DNA of 28,714 bases, from contig DBHE01000082.1 of the NCBI GenBank assembly GCA_002296055.1, forward strand, positions 1-28,714. The letters are read 5' to 3'. The notes under the pieces were generated by a model, which did no database searches, was not told the DNA's origin, and was given only the letters and a program-made list of their open reading frames with translations. Made by a program: the position numbers and the translations under genes. Positions 8,303 through 15,313 of the stretch are shown one piece after another. The stretch comes from Pseudomonadaceae bacterium UBA836 (GTDB lineage Bacteria > Pseudomonadota > Gammaproteobacteria > Pseudomonadales > Pseudomonadaceae). How positions within the stretch are numbered: the first letter of the stretch is position 1; each line of letters opens with the position of its first letter.

Positions 8303-8514
8303 GTCTCTCTGGTGACGTGGCCGGGGCGGTGCGCGACCCGGGCAAAGGGTGAATGACTCAGGTACCCGTCGGAGTGATCGGGCTGGCTTTCCCTTGCCGT
8401 TGTTGCGCTGAGCAGTGTATCAGAAAGGCTATGTGCAAAAGGCATGGCCGCTCCTTGGAATGTCTCCATGATGGCACATAGACAGCGTCTCTGCTGCATC
8501 TGTTCCCGAACAAG

Positions 8515-8530
8515 TGGAACGCTTCTTGCG
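8515..8530 (+). promoter_or_regulatory. Sigma-54 (RpoN) promoter of flhA
   Basis: TGGAAC-N5-TTGCG places the invariant GG (8516-8517) exactly ten bases before GC (8528-8529), as required for RpoN. Transcription should begin near 8541, about 45 bases before the flhA start. In Pseudomonas, flhA belongs to the FleQ/RpoN-dependent class. A FleQ site should lie in the 200 bases upstream or in the leader, but I cannot define one by eye. Confidence 0.78.
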
Positions 8531-8587
8531 TAGTCGCTGGTATTACGCGCAATGCGTCAAATATTTGATTCGGGGACACTTCTGCCA

Positions 8588-10714
8588 ATGGCTGTTGATC
8601 GTGCGCAACTGATGGGCAATATGCGGACCAATCTGGCTGGGCTGCGCCACGGTAGCCTGGGCATTCCGGTGCTGCTGCTGGTGATGCTCGGCATGATGAT
8701 GCTGCCGATCCCGCCGTTTCTGCTGGACGTGCTTTTCACCTTCAATATCGCGCTGTCGCTGGTGGTGCTGCTGGTCTGCGCTTATGCTCTGCGGCCGTTG
8801 GACTTTGCCGTCTTTCCGACCATTTTGCTGGTGGCCACGCTGCTGCGTCTGGCGCTCAACGTGGCGTCGACCCGCGTGGTACTGCTGTACGGTCACGAGG
8901 GGGGCGATGCTGCGGGTAAGGTCATCCAGGCCTTTGGTGAAGTGGTAATCGGTGGTAACTACGTAGTAGGTCTGGTGGTCTTCGCCATCCTGATGATCAT
9001 CAACTTTGTGGTGGTCACCAAGGGCGCCGGGCGTATCTCCGAAGTCAGCGCGCGCTTCACCCTCGATGCCATGCCCGGCAAGCAGATGGCGATTGATGCC
9101 GACCTGAACTCCGGCCTGATTGATCAGGATCAGGCCAAGGCCCGTCGCCAGGAAGTGGCCCAAGAGGCCGAGTTCTACGGCTCCATGGACGGTGCCAGCA
9201 AATTCGTACGCGGCGACGCCATTGCCGGCCTGCTGATTCTGTTTATCAACGTGATTGGTGGCCTGGCGATCGGTATGGCGCAGCATGGGCTGCCGTTTGC
9301 CGAGGCGGGTCGCATCTACGTGCTGCTGACCATTGGTGACGGCCTGGTGGCGCAAATCCCGTCGCTGCTGCTGTCCACCGCCGCCGCCATTATGGTGACG
9401 CGGGTATCGACATCCGAAGACATGGGCGCGCAGGTGCAGCGTCAGATGTTTGCCTCGCCCAAGGCGCTGGCAGTCGCCGCCGCCATCCTGATCGTTATGG
9501 GCCTGATTCCAGGCATGCCGCACTTCTCCTTCCTCAGCCTCGGTGCGATTGCCGCCGGTGGTGCCTGGTTTATTGCCAAGCGTCAGAAGGAAAAGGCCGA
9601 AGAAAAAGTCGAAGCGGAACGCAAGCAGGCTCAGCTGCCAGCGGTGCAGACGCCGGAAACCCGCGAGCTGGGTTGGGATGATGTGACCCCGGTGGACATG
9701 GTCGGTCTTGAGGTCGGCTACCGGCTGATTCCGCTGGTGGATCGCAACCAGGGTGGTCAGCTGCTGGCGCGCATCAAGGGCGTACGCAAGAAGCTGTCGC
9801 AAGACCTGGGCTTTCTGATGCCCTCGGTACATATTCGCGACAACCTGGATCTGGCGCCCAATGCCTACCGCTTGACGCTGATGGGCGTCAGCGTGGCTGA
9901 GGCAGAGATTTATCCCGACCGTGAGTTGGCCATCAACCCGGGTCAGGTATTTGGCGAGATCAAGGGCATCGCCGGCAAGGACCCGGCCTTCGGGCTGGAT
10001 GCGGTATGGATCGAGCCGTCGCAAAAGGATCAGGCCCAGTCCTTGGGCTACACCGTGGTAGACGCCAGTACCGTGGTGGCGACCCATATCAACCAGATTC
10101 TGCACAAGCACGCCCACGAGCTGATTGGCCATGAAGAAGTGCAGCAACTGATGCAGGTGCTGGCAAAGGCTTCGCCCAAGCTGGCCGAGGAGCTGGTGCC
10201 GGGGCTGATTTCGCTCTCCAACCTGCTCAAGGTGCTGCAGGGACTGCTGCAGGAGCAGGTGCCGGTACGTGACATTCGGACCATTGCCGAGGCCATCGCC
10301 AACAACTCGGGCAAGAGTCAAGATACCGGCGCGTTGATCGGCGCAGTGCGAGTCGCGCTGTCGCGCTCAATCGTGCAAAGCATTGTGGGGCTTGACTCCG
10401 AGCTGCCTGTGATCACCTTGGAGCCAAGGTTGGAACAGATGTTGCTACAGAGTCTGCAGAAGGCCGGGCAGGGCGCTGATGACGGAATGTTGTTGGAGCC
10501 GGGCATGGCCGAGAAGCTGCAACGCTCGCTGTCTGACGCGGTACAACGGCAGGAGGTGCAGGGCAAGCCGGCGATTCTGCTGGTGGCCGGGCCGATTCGC
10601 ATGATGATGGCCAAGTTTGTCCGCTATGCGGCGCCCGGAGCCCACGTACTGTCCTACCAGGAAATACCCGATAGCAAGCAGGTCACCATCATTGCAACGG
10701 TTGGCCAGAACTAG
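8588..10714 (+). CDS. flhA: Flagellar biosynthesis protein FlhA
   Basis: Core inner-membrane component of the flagellar type III export gate. It forms a nonameric ring that couples proton flow to export and docks substrate-chaperone complexes. At 708 residues it has normal family length. The N-terminal half has about eight TM helices, from LGIPVLLLVMLGMMMLP through GLLILFINVIGGLAIG to the last helix near FLSLGAIAAGGAWF. The conserved cytoplasmic FHIPEP-region loop follows GAGRISEVSARFTLDAMPGK. The C-terminal cytoplasmic domain begins after the charged linker KRQKEKAEEKVEAERK. I chose ATG 8588 (MAVDRAQL) because it aligns with pseudomonad FlhA and has GGGGA upstream. An earlier in-frame ATG at 8552 lacks a ribosome-binding site. 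The gene starts the flagellar run, is driven by a sigma-54 promoter, and has no flhB beside it. Confidence 0.97.
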   Translation: MAVDRAQLMGNMRTNLAGLRHGSLGIPVLLLVMLGMMMLPIPPFLLDVLFTFNIALSLVVLLVCAYALRPLDFAVFPTILLVATLLRLALNVASTRVVLLYGHEGGDAAGKVIQAFGEVVIGGNYVVGLVVFAILMIINFVVVTKGAGRISEVSARFTLDAMPGKQMAIDADLNSGLIDQDQAKARRQEVAQEAEFYGSMDGASKFVRGDAIAGLLILFINVIGGLAIGMAQHGLPFAEAGRIYVLLTIGDGLVAQIPSLLLSTAAAIMVTRVSTSEDMGAQVQRQMFASPKALAVAAAILIVMGLIPGMPHFSFLSLGAIAAGGAWFIAKRQKEKAEEKVEAERKQAQLPAVQTPETRELGWDDVTPVDMVGLEVGYRLIPLVDRNQGGQLLARIKGVRKKLSQDLGFLMPSVHIRDNLDLAPNAYRLTLMGVSVAEAEIYPDRELAINPGQVFGEIKGIAGKDPAFGLDAVWIEPSQKDQAQSLGYTVVDASTVVATHINQILHKHAHELIGHEEVQQLMQVLAKASPKLAEELVPGLISLSNLLKVLQGLLQEQVPVRDIRTIAEAIANNSGKSQDTGALIGAVRVALSRSIVQSIVGLDSELPVITLEPRLEQMLLQSLQKAGQGADDGMLLEPGMAEKLQRSLSDAVQRQEVQGKPAILLVAGPIRMMMAKFVRYAAPGAHVLSYQEIPDSKQVTIIATVGQN

Positions 10715-10733
10715 CAGCACCGAATGATTGAGA

Positions 10734-10751
10734 CACCTGCTGCGGCAGGTG
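10734..10751 (+). repeat. Intercistronic hairpin with UNCG-type tetraloop between flhA and flhF
   Basis: CACCTGC-TGCG-GCAGGTG is a perfect 7-bp stem closed by C-G around UGCG in RNA, one of the very stable cUNCGg loops. No T tract follows, so it is not an intrinsic terminator. It lies 23 bases before the flhF start, just outside the ribosome-binding site, and could affect mRNA processing, stability or the flhA:flhF expression ratio. Confidence 0.75.
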
Positions 10752-10774
10752 ACCGATAAGCGACGAGGTCAGCC

Positions 10775-12148
10775 ATGAAAGTCAAACGTTTCTTTGCCGC
10801 CGATATGCGCCAGGCGATGAAGCTGGTCCGCGATGAACTGGGCGCCGATGCGTCCATCATTGCCAACCGCCGGGTGGCTGGCGGCGTCGAACTGACTGCT
10901 GCGCTGGATTACGAAGCGCCGCGCTTGAGCGCGCCGACGCCCGGTCTGGATCAGGAGCTGAAAAAGACTCAAGAGCGTATCGTCGCCGCCCGGGCCGAGC
11001 TGGAAAACGGTGAAATGGCTTCTCACGACCAGCCGCTGGTCAACCGTCAGCTGTTTGGCGAGAGTACCCGTCACGCTGCGCGCCAGGGCTCAGCCGAAGC
11101 ACGTGAGCTGCTGGATCGCCTGATCCAGGAGCCGACCGAGCCTACCAAGCCGGCACCAACCGCCAGTCGCCGCGCCCCTGAGGCTGAGCAAAAGCCTGCC
11201 GCTGATGCTGACAGCGCGGGCCTGAGTGCCATGCGCGCCGAGCTGGCCGGGCTGCGCGAGATGCTGGAGTCTCAGCTGGGTGGTCTGGCCTGGGGCCAGC
11301 TCAACCAGCAAAAGCCCAAGCAGGCGGGGCTGTGGCGCCGCCTGACCCAGATGGGGCTGCCGGCGGAGATTTGCCAGGGGCTGCTGCGTCAGGTTTCTGA
11401 CGTAACTGATGTACGCCAAGCGTGGCGCATGCTGCTGGCTCACTTGGCGCATCGTGTCCCGGTGCTGCGTGAAGAACCCATTGATGCTGGCGGTGTGATT
11501 GCCCTGGTTGGCCCCACTGGCGCCGGTAAAACCACTACCCTGGGTAAACTCGCTGCCCGTTACGTACTCAAGCACGGCAGCCAGCACGTCGCCCTGGTGA
11601 CCATGGATACCTACCGCATTGGTGCCCACGAGCAACTGCGCACTCTGGGGCGTATCCTGAACGTGCCGGTCAAGGTGGTGGACGACAAGCAGAACCTTAG
11701 CGACGTGCTGGCTGACTTTGCCGGCAAGCGCCTGGTGCTGATCGACACCGCCGGCCTGCAGGCCAATGATCCTTATCTGCGTGGCCAGCTCGACGCCTTG
11801 GCAGAGCAGGGCCGCCAGGTGCGCAACCTGCTGGTGCTGGCGGCGACCAGCCAGCACCGGGTGATGAAGGCGGCGTACCACAATTACAAATCCTGTGGCC
11901 TGTCCGGTTGTATTCTGACCAAGGTGGATGAGGCCGCTACGCTGGGTGAATCTCTGGGGCTGGCTATGGAGCAAGGTTTGCCGGTAGCCTATCTGGCAGA
12001 TGGCCAGCGAATCCCGGATGATCTGAGCAAGGCTGTCGGCCACCAACTGGTCAGTCGCGCGGTCAGCATGGCGGGTAACGAAGCACCGGCCGATCAGGCC
12101 ATGGCGGACGTGTTTGCCGGTATGATGCATACCCAGCGAGCAGGCTAA
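10775..12148 (+). CDS. flhF: Flagellar biosynthesis GTPase FlhF
   Basis: SRP-family GTPase that places the flagellum at the cell pole and acts with FleN to set its number. At 457 residues it has the usual three parts. The N-terminal B region begins MKVKRFFAADMRQAMKLVRDEL. A helical N domain of about 150-230 follows. The C-terminal G domain has the P-loop GPTGAGKTT (246 onward), the switch segment TMDTYRIGAHEQL, DTAGL and the TKVDEAA specificity motif. A GAGG ribosome-binding site lies about 8 bases before the ATG. It is 60 bases downstream of flhA behind a stable hairpin and is followed by fleN after 29 bases, consistent with co-transcription. Family assignment is certain. Confidence 0.97.
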   Translation: MKVKRFFAADMRQAMKLVRDELGADASIIANRRVAGGVELTAALDYEAPRLSAPTPGLDQELKKTQERIVAARAELENGEMASHDQPLVNRQLFGESTRHAARQGSAEARELLDRLIQEPTEPTKPAPTASRRAPEAEQKPAADADSAGLSAMRAELAGLREMLESQLGGLAWGQLNQQKPKQAGLWRRLTQMGLPAEICQGLLRQVSDVTDVRQAWRMLLAHLAHRVPVLREEPIDAGGVIALVGPTGAGKTTTLGKLAARYVLKHGSQHVALVTMDTYRIGAHEQLRTLGRILNVPVKVVDDKQNLSDVLADFAGKRLVLIDTAGLQANDPYLRGQLDALAEQGRQVRNLLVLAATSQHRVMKAAYHNYKSCGLSGCILTKVDEAATLGESLGLAMEQGLPVAYLADGQRIPDDLSKAVGHQLVSRAVSMAGNEAPADQAMADVFAGMMHTQRAG

Positions 12149-12177
12149 GTATTCAACAAACAAGGTATCCAGCGCAG

Positions 12178-13005
12178 ATGGGCAGCAATCACCCGGTTCA
12201 GGTAATCGCAGTCACCGGCGGCAAAGGCGGCATCGGCAAGACCAATGTGTCAGTCAACCTCAGTCTGGCGCTGGCCGACATGGGGCGGCGCGTGGTGCTG
12301 CTGGACGCTGACCTTGGCCTGGCCAACGTCGACGTGTTGCTCGGCCTCAAACCCAAGGCGACGCTGGCCGATGTGCTTGAAGGCAAGTGCGACCTGCGTG
12401 ACGTGATGGTCAACGGCCCAGGCGGCATCCGTGTCGTGCCCGCTGCATCCGGTGCGGCCAACATGGTCAGCCTGAGTGCGCAACAGCACGCCGGCTTGAT
12501 CCAGGCGTTCAGCGAAATTGGCGATAACATTGACGTGCTGATTGTCGACACCGCCGCTGGTATCGGTGACTCGGTCGTCAGCTTTGTGCGCGCTGCGCAA
12601 GAAGCGCTGATCGTGGTCTGTGACGAGCCCACCTCGATTACCGACGCCTACGCGCTGATCAAACTGCTTAATCGCGACCACGGCATGACCCGCTTCCGTG
12701 TGTTGGCCAATATGGTTGGCACACCGCAGGAAGGGCGTATGGTGTTTGCTAAGCTGACCAAGGTGACTGATCGCTTTTTGGATGTGGCGCTGCAGTACGT
12801 TGGCGCGGTGCCCTTTGACGAGGCGGTGCGCAAGTCTGTCCAGAAGCAGCGCGCCGTGTTTGAGGCATTTCCACGCAGCAAGGCCTCGTTGGCGATTCGG
12901 GCAATTGCCCAGAAGGTGGATGCCTGGCCACTACCGGCCAATCCCCGCGGTCACCTGGAGTTCTTTGTCGAGCGCCTGGTGCAGCCGACAGGAACCGGTC
13001 TATGA
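12178..13005 (+). CDS. fleN: Flagellar number regulator FleN (FlhG), ParA/MinD-type ATPase
   Basis: Cytoplasmic ATPase that restrains flagellar number. In Pseudomonas it binds and inhibits the master regulator FleQ. The 275 residues start with the deviant Walker A KGGIGKT (K16-T22), followed by LLDADLGLANVD (Walker A' type), IVDTAAGIGDSV (Walker B/switch) and a C-terminal amphipathic region with FVERLV. An AAGGT element lies upstream. The stop overlaps the fliA start in ATGA, so the two are translationally coupled. It forms a functional pair with flhF immediately upstream. In Pseudomonas, FleN-FleQ also links c-di-GMP to flagellar gene expression, which fits the nearby phosphodiesterase genes by proximity only. 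Confidence 0.96.
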   Translation: MGSNHPVQVIAVTGGKGGIGKTNVSVNLSLALADMGRRVVLLDADLGLANVDVLLGLKPKATLADVLEGKCDLRDVMVNGPGGIRVVPAASGAANMVSLSAQQHAGLIQAFSEIGDNIDVLIVDTAAGIGDSVVSFVRAAQEALIVVCDEPTSITDAYALIKLLNRDHGMTRFRVLANMVGTPQEGRMVFAKLTKVTDRFLDVALQYVGAVPFDEAVRKSVQKQRAVFEAFPRSKASLAIRAIAQKVDAWPLPANPRGHLEFFVERLVQPTGTGL

Positions 13006-13739
13006 CAGCACAGGCTGGCAGATTGAACATGTATACACGCGCTCAAGGCTCGGCAGAACAGCAGGATCGCCTCGTCGAGCAGTATGCCCCGCTGGTTAAA
13101 CGTATTGCCTACCACCTGCTTGGACGCTTGCCCTCCAGTGTCCAGGTCGAAGATTTGATGCAGGCCGGCATGATTGGCCTGCTGGAAGCCTCCCGCAAGT
13201 TCGATTTCGGCAAGGGCGCCAGTTTTGAAACCTACGCCGGTATCCGTATTCGCGGCGCCATGCTTGATGAGGTGCGCAAGGGCGATTGGGCGCCCCGTTC
13301 GGTGCATCGCAATACCCGTATGGTCAGTGATGCAATGCGCGCTGTGGAGGCGCGATTGGGGCGTGACGCTAAAGATCACGAGGTTGCCGCCGAATTGGAG
13401 ATGAGTCTGGAAGAGTATTACGCCATTCTCAGCGACACGGCCGGCAGCAAGCTGTTCAGTTTTGACGACCTGCTGGAAGCTGGCGCTCCGGCTGATGTAC
13501 AGGGTGGTGAGGAGCCGCTGAGCGGCCTGCAGGACGAGCGTTTTCGCGCGGCGCTGGTGGAGGCAATCGATGGCCTGCCGGAGCGCGAGCGGTTGCTACT
13601 GTCGCTGTATTATGACGAAGAGTTGAACCTCAAGGAGATCGGCGCGGTGCTGGGCGTCAGCGAGTCGCGGGTCAGTCAGTTGCACAGTCAGTGCGCAGCG
13701 CGACTGCGGGCGAAACTGACAAACTGGCGAAATGATTGA
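13002..13739 (+). CDS. fliA: RNA polymerase sigma-28 factor FliA
   Basis: Sigma factor for late flagellar and chemotaxis genes, normally held by the anti-sigma factor FlgM until the hook is complete. At 245 residues it shows region 2 (QYAPLVKRIAYHLLGRLP, VEDLMQAGMIGLLEASRKF, ETYAGIRIRGAMLDEVRKGDWAP), region 3 (RNTRMVSDAMRAVEARLGR) and the region 4 helix-turn-helix (LNLKEIGAVLGVSESRVSQLHSQC). The ATG lies inside the end of fleN with a 4-base overlap; its N-terminus MTAQAGRLNMYTRAQG fits pseudomonad FliA. A 208-base gap with several dyads separates it from cheY. I could not find a convincing FliA promoter (TAAA-N15-GCCGATAA) for the chemotaxis genes in this window. Confidence 0.97.
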   Translation: MTAQAGRLNMYTRAQGSAEQQDRLVEQYAPLVKRIAYHLLGRLPSSVQVEDLMQAGMIGLLEASRKFDFGKGASFETYAGIRIRGAMLDEVRKGDWAPRSVHRNTRMVSDAMRAVEARLGRDAKDHEVAAELEMSLEEYYAILSDTAGSKLFSFDDLLEAGAPADVQGGEEPLSGLQDERFRAALVEAIDGLPERERLLLSLYYDEELNLKEIGAVLGVSESRVSQLHSQCAARLRAKLTNWRND

Positions 13740-13778
13740 TTTTGTCGCCAACATCCGGACAATGCTCGGATTGCCCGA

Positions 13779-13922
13779 CTGGCCAAAGGCCGGCAGGGTG
13801 CGGTAACGGGGCGTAAGAGGGCGCGTCCGAACAGGCAGTTGGCAGCAGTTTCCTGTTCAGAGCATCTTTCTACGGCTTGTGTGGCCATTGGCAATGGGTT
13901 TCTGGGAGTGCAGGCCTGCACT
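13779..13922. repeat. Cluster of inverted repeats between fliA and cheY
   Basis: Four dyads sit in 144 bases of non-coding DNA. CTGGCC-AAA-GGCCGG (13779-13793) has one wobble pair. GAACAGG (13829-13835) pairs with CCTGTTC (13852-13858). CCATTG-G-CAATGG spans 13885-13897. A perfect 16-bp palindrome, AGTGCAGGCCTGCACT, spans 13907-13922 and is followed by TTT. The last could be the operator of a dimeric regulator or a weak fliA terminator. No sigma-54 or FliA promoter is evident. Confidence 0.6.
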
Positions 13923-13937
13923 TTTCCTGGTTTGTAC

Positions 13938-13942
13938 GGAGG
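13938..13942 (+). promoter_or_regulatory. Ribosome-binding site of cheY that favours a TTG start
   Basis: GGAGG lies 5 bases before TTG 13948 but 17 bases before ATG 13960. The spacing supports initiation at TTG. Confidence 0.6.
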
Positions 13943-13947
13943 TCGAC

Positions 13948-14337
13948 TTGGACAAGAATATGAAAATTCTCATCGTTGATGATTTTTCGACGATGAGGCG
14001 CATCATCAAGAACCTGTTGCGCGACCTTGGGTTTACCAACACGGCTGAAGCCGATGACGGCAGCACCGCGTTGCCGATGCTGCAGAGCGGCAATTTCGAC
14101 TTTCTGGTGACCGACTGGAACATGCCCGGTATGAGCGGCATCGATCTGCTGCGCGCGGTACGTGCTGACGAGCGCCTCAAGCATCTGCCGGTGCTGATGG
14201 TGACGGCCGAAGCCAAGCGCGACCAGATCATCGAAGCGGCTCAGGCCGGTGTGAACGGCTACGTGGTCAAACCTTTCACTGCGCAAGCACTGAAAGAAAA
14301 GATCGAAAAGATTTTTGAGCGGGTGCAGCCCAAATAA
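13948..14337 (+). CDS. cheY: Chemotaxis response regulator CheY
   Basis: Single-domain response regulator. When phosphorylated by CheA it binds the flagellar switch protein FliM and changes rotation or pausing. It is a complete receiver fold with acidic pair VDDFSTMRR, phospho-acceptor Asp in [10 protein letters not shown], Thr in MVTAEAKRD and Lys in VVKPFTA. I chose TTG 13948 because GGAGG lies 5 bases before it and the resulting N-terminus [15 protein letters not shown] aligns with E. coli CheY (DKELKFLVVDDFSTM). The ATG at 13960 gives the 125-residue form commonly annotated in Pseudomonas and cannot be excluded. cheZ follows after 21 bases, so kinase output and its phosphatase are made together. 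Confidence 0.96.
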   Translation: MDKNMKILIVDDFSTMRRIIKNLLRDLGFTNTAEADDGSTALPMLQSGNFDFLVTDWNMPGMSGIDLLRAVRADERLKHLPVLMVTAEAKRDQIIEAAQAGVNGYVVKPFTAQALKEKIEKIFERVQPK

Positions 14338-14358
14338 CATCCAGCCGGGGTACAGGTT

Positions 14359-15150
14359 ATGGCTTTGAGCAAGGATCCCGGTCAGGCAACTGCCCAGGAA
14401 TTCGAACATTCACTCAAGGACAACGCGCGCCAGCTGGTGGACCACCTTGAGAGCGGCGATTTTGCTGAGGCGTTGCTGGTTATCCACGCCATCAATCAGG
14501 CACGTGATCGTGGCCTGTATCATGAGGTTGGCCAGCTGACCCGCGCTCTGCACAACGCTATTGTCAATTTTCAGATCGACACCACCCATGCCTTGGGCGA
14601 CGACAATGAGTCATCCAAGATTTCCGATGCTTCCGACCGCCTGGACTATGTTGTCCAACTGACCGATAAGGCCGCCAACCGGACCATGGACCTGGTAGAA
14701 ACCAGTGCGCCCAAGGTATCTGAGTTGGGTCAGCAGGCCAGCGCGTTGAAGGCTGACTGGCAACGCTTGCAGCGGCGTGAGATGGCGGCTGACGAATTTC
14801 GTGACTTGTATCGTCGTGTCGGCGAGTTCCTGGATCGCACTGAAAGCGTCAGCAGCGATGTCTCCTCCGATCTGAACGATATTCTCATGGCGCAGGATTA
14901 CCAGGACCTGACCGGTCAGGTGATCAAGCGCGTTATCACCCTGGTGCATGATGTTGAGGAAAGCCTGGTCAGCCTGGTGCGTATGGCCGGTCAGGTGGAT
15001 CGGATCACCGGCATCAGCCACGTTGATCTTGGCGAGACAAAAAAATCCTCTTCCAGGGGTGAAGGTCCGCAGATTCATGCCGATAAAAGAGAAGACGTTG
15101 TTTCCGGCCAGGACGAAGTTGATGATCTCCTGTCCAGTCTGGGTTTCTGA
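14359..15150 (+). CDS. cheZ: Protein phosphatase CheZ
   Basis: Dimeric helical phosphatase that removes phosphate from CheY-P. At 263 residues it is longer than the E. coli protein (214). The catalytic helix reads MAQDYQDLTGQVIKR; by alignment D183 and Q187 correspond to E. coli D143 and Q147, Q187 being the catalytic glutamine inserted into the CheY active site. The C-terminal tail DEVDDLLSSLGF is the CheY-docking peptide, separated from the core by a polar Ser/Lys/Asp-rich linker (about 226-250). It follows cheY closely. A 163-base gap containing a hairpin precedes cheA. Identity is certain. Confidence 0.97.
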   Translation: MALSKDPGQATAQEFEHSLKDNARQLVDHLESGDFAEALLVIHAINQARDRGLYHEVGQLTRALHNAIVNFQIDTTHALGDDNESSKISDASDRLDYVVQLTDKAANRTMDLVETSAPKVSELGQQASALKADWQRLQRREMAADEFRDLYRRVGEFLDRTESVSSDVSSDLNDILMAQDYQDLTGQVIKRVITLVHDVEESLVSLVRMAGQVDRITGISHVDLGETKKSSSRGEGPQIHADKREDVVSGQDEVDDLLSSLGF

Positions 15151-15174
15151 CTCCTGCCGCAACCGCCGTATCCT

Positions 15175-15194
15175 CAGCCGGCGCCGTCCGGCTG
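15175..15194 (+). repeat. Intercistronic hairpin between cheZ and cheA
   Basis: CAGCCGG-CGCCGT-CCGGCTG is a perfect 7-bp GC-rich stem with a 6-base loop, 24 bases after the cheZ stop. No T tract follows. It may be an mRNA processing or stability element separating cheYZ from cheA. The rest of the gap to 15313 shows no clear promoter. An ACCGATAA at 15284-15291 resembles a FliA -10 but lacks a matching -35. Confidence 0.6.
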
Positions 15195-15313
15195 GCGGGG
15201 GTGAAATCAGGTGCCTGCCGAGCTGCAACGTTTAATAACAACGGTGTGCGCAGCACGCAAGTACAGGTGGCGCCAAACCGTTTACCGATAACACGCCCGA
15301 GGGGAGTGGGTGC

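Noticed and set aside
8358..8588. Small minus-strand reading frame of 76 codons upstream of flhA
   Set aside because: No ribosome-binding site, unusual composition, and it lies across the sigma-54 promoter of flhA.
8543..10321. Long 592-codon minus-strand frame opposite flhA
   Set aside because: It is the antisense shadow of flhA, rich in His and Gln, with no recognisable domain.
10752..10759. ACCGATAA before flhF as a FliA -10 box
   Set aside because: Same 7/8 match, but the position of the -35 falls in the hairpin and does not resemble TAAA.
15284..15291. ACCGATAA before cheA as a FliA (sigma-28) -10 box
   Set aside because: It matches 7 of 8 positions of GCCGATAA, but no TAAA-like -35 lies 15 bases upstream.
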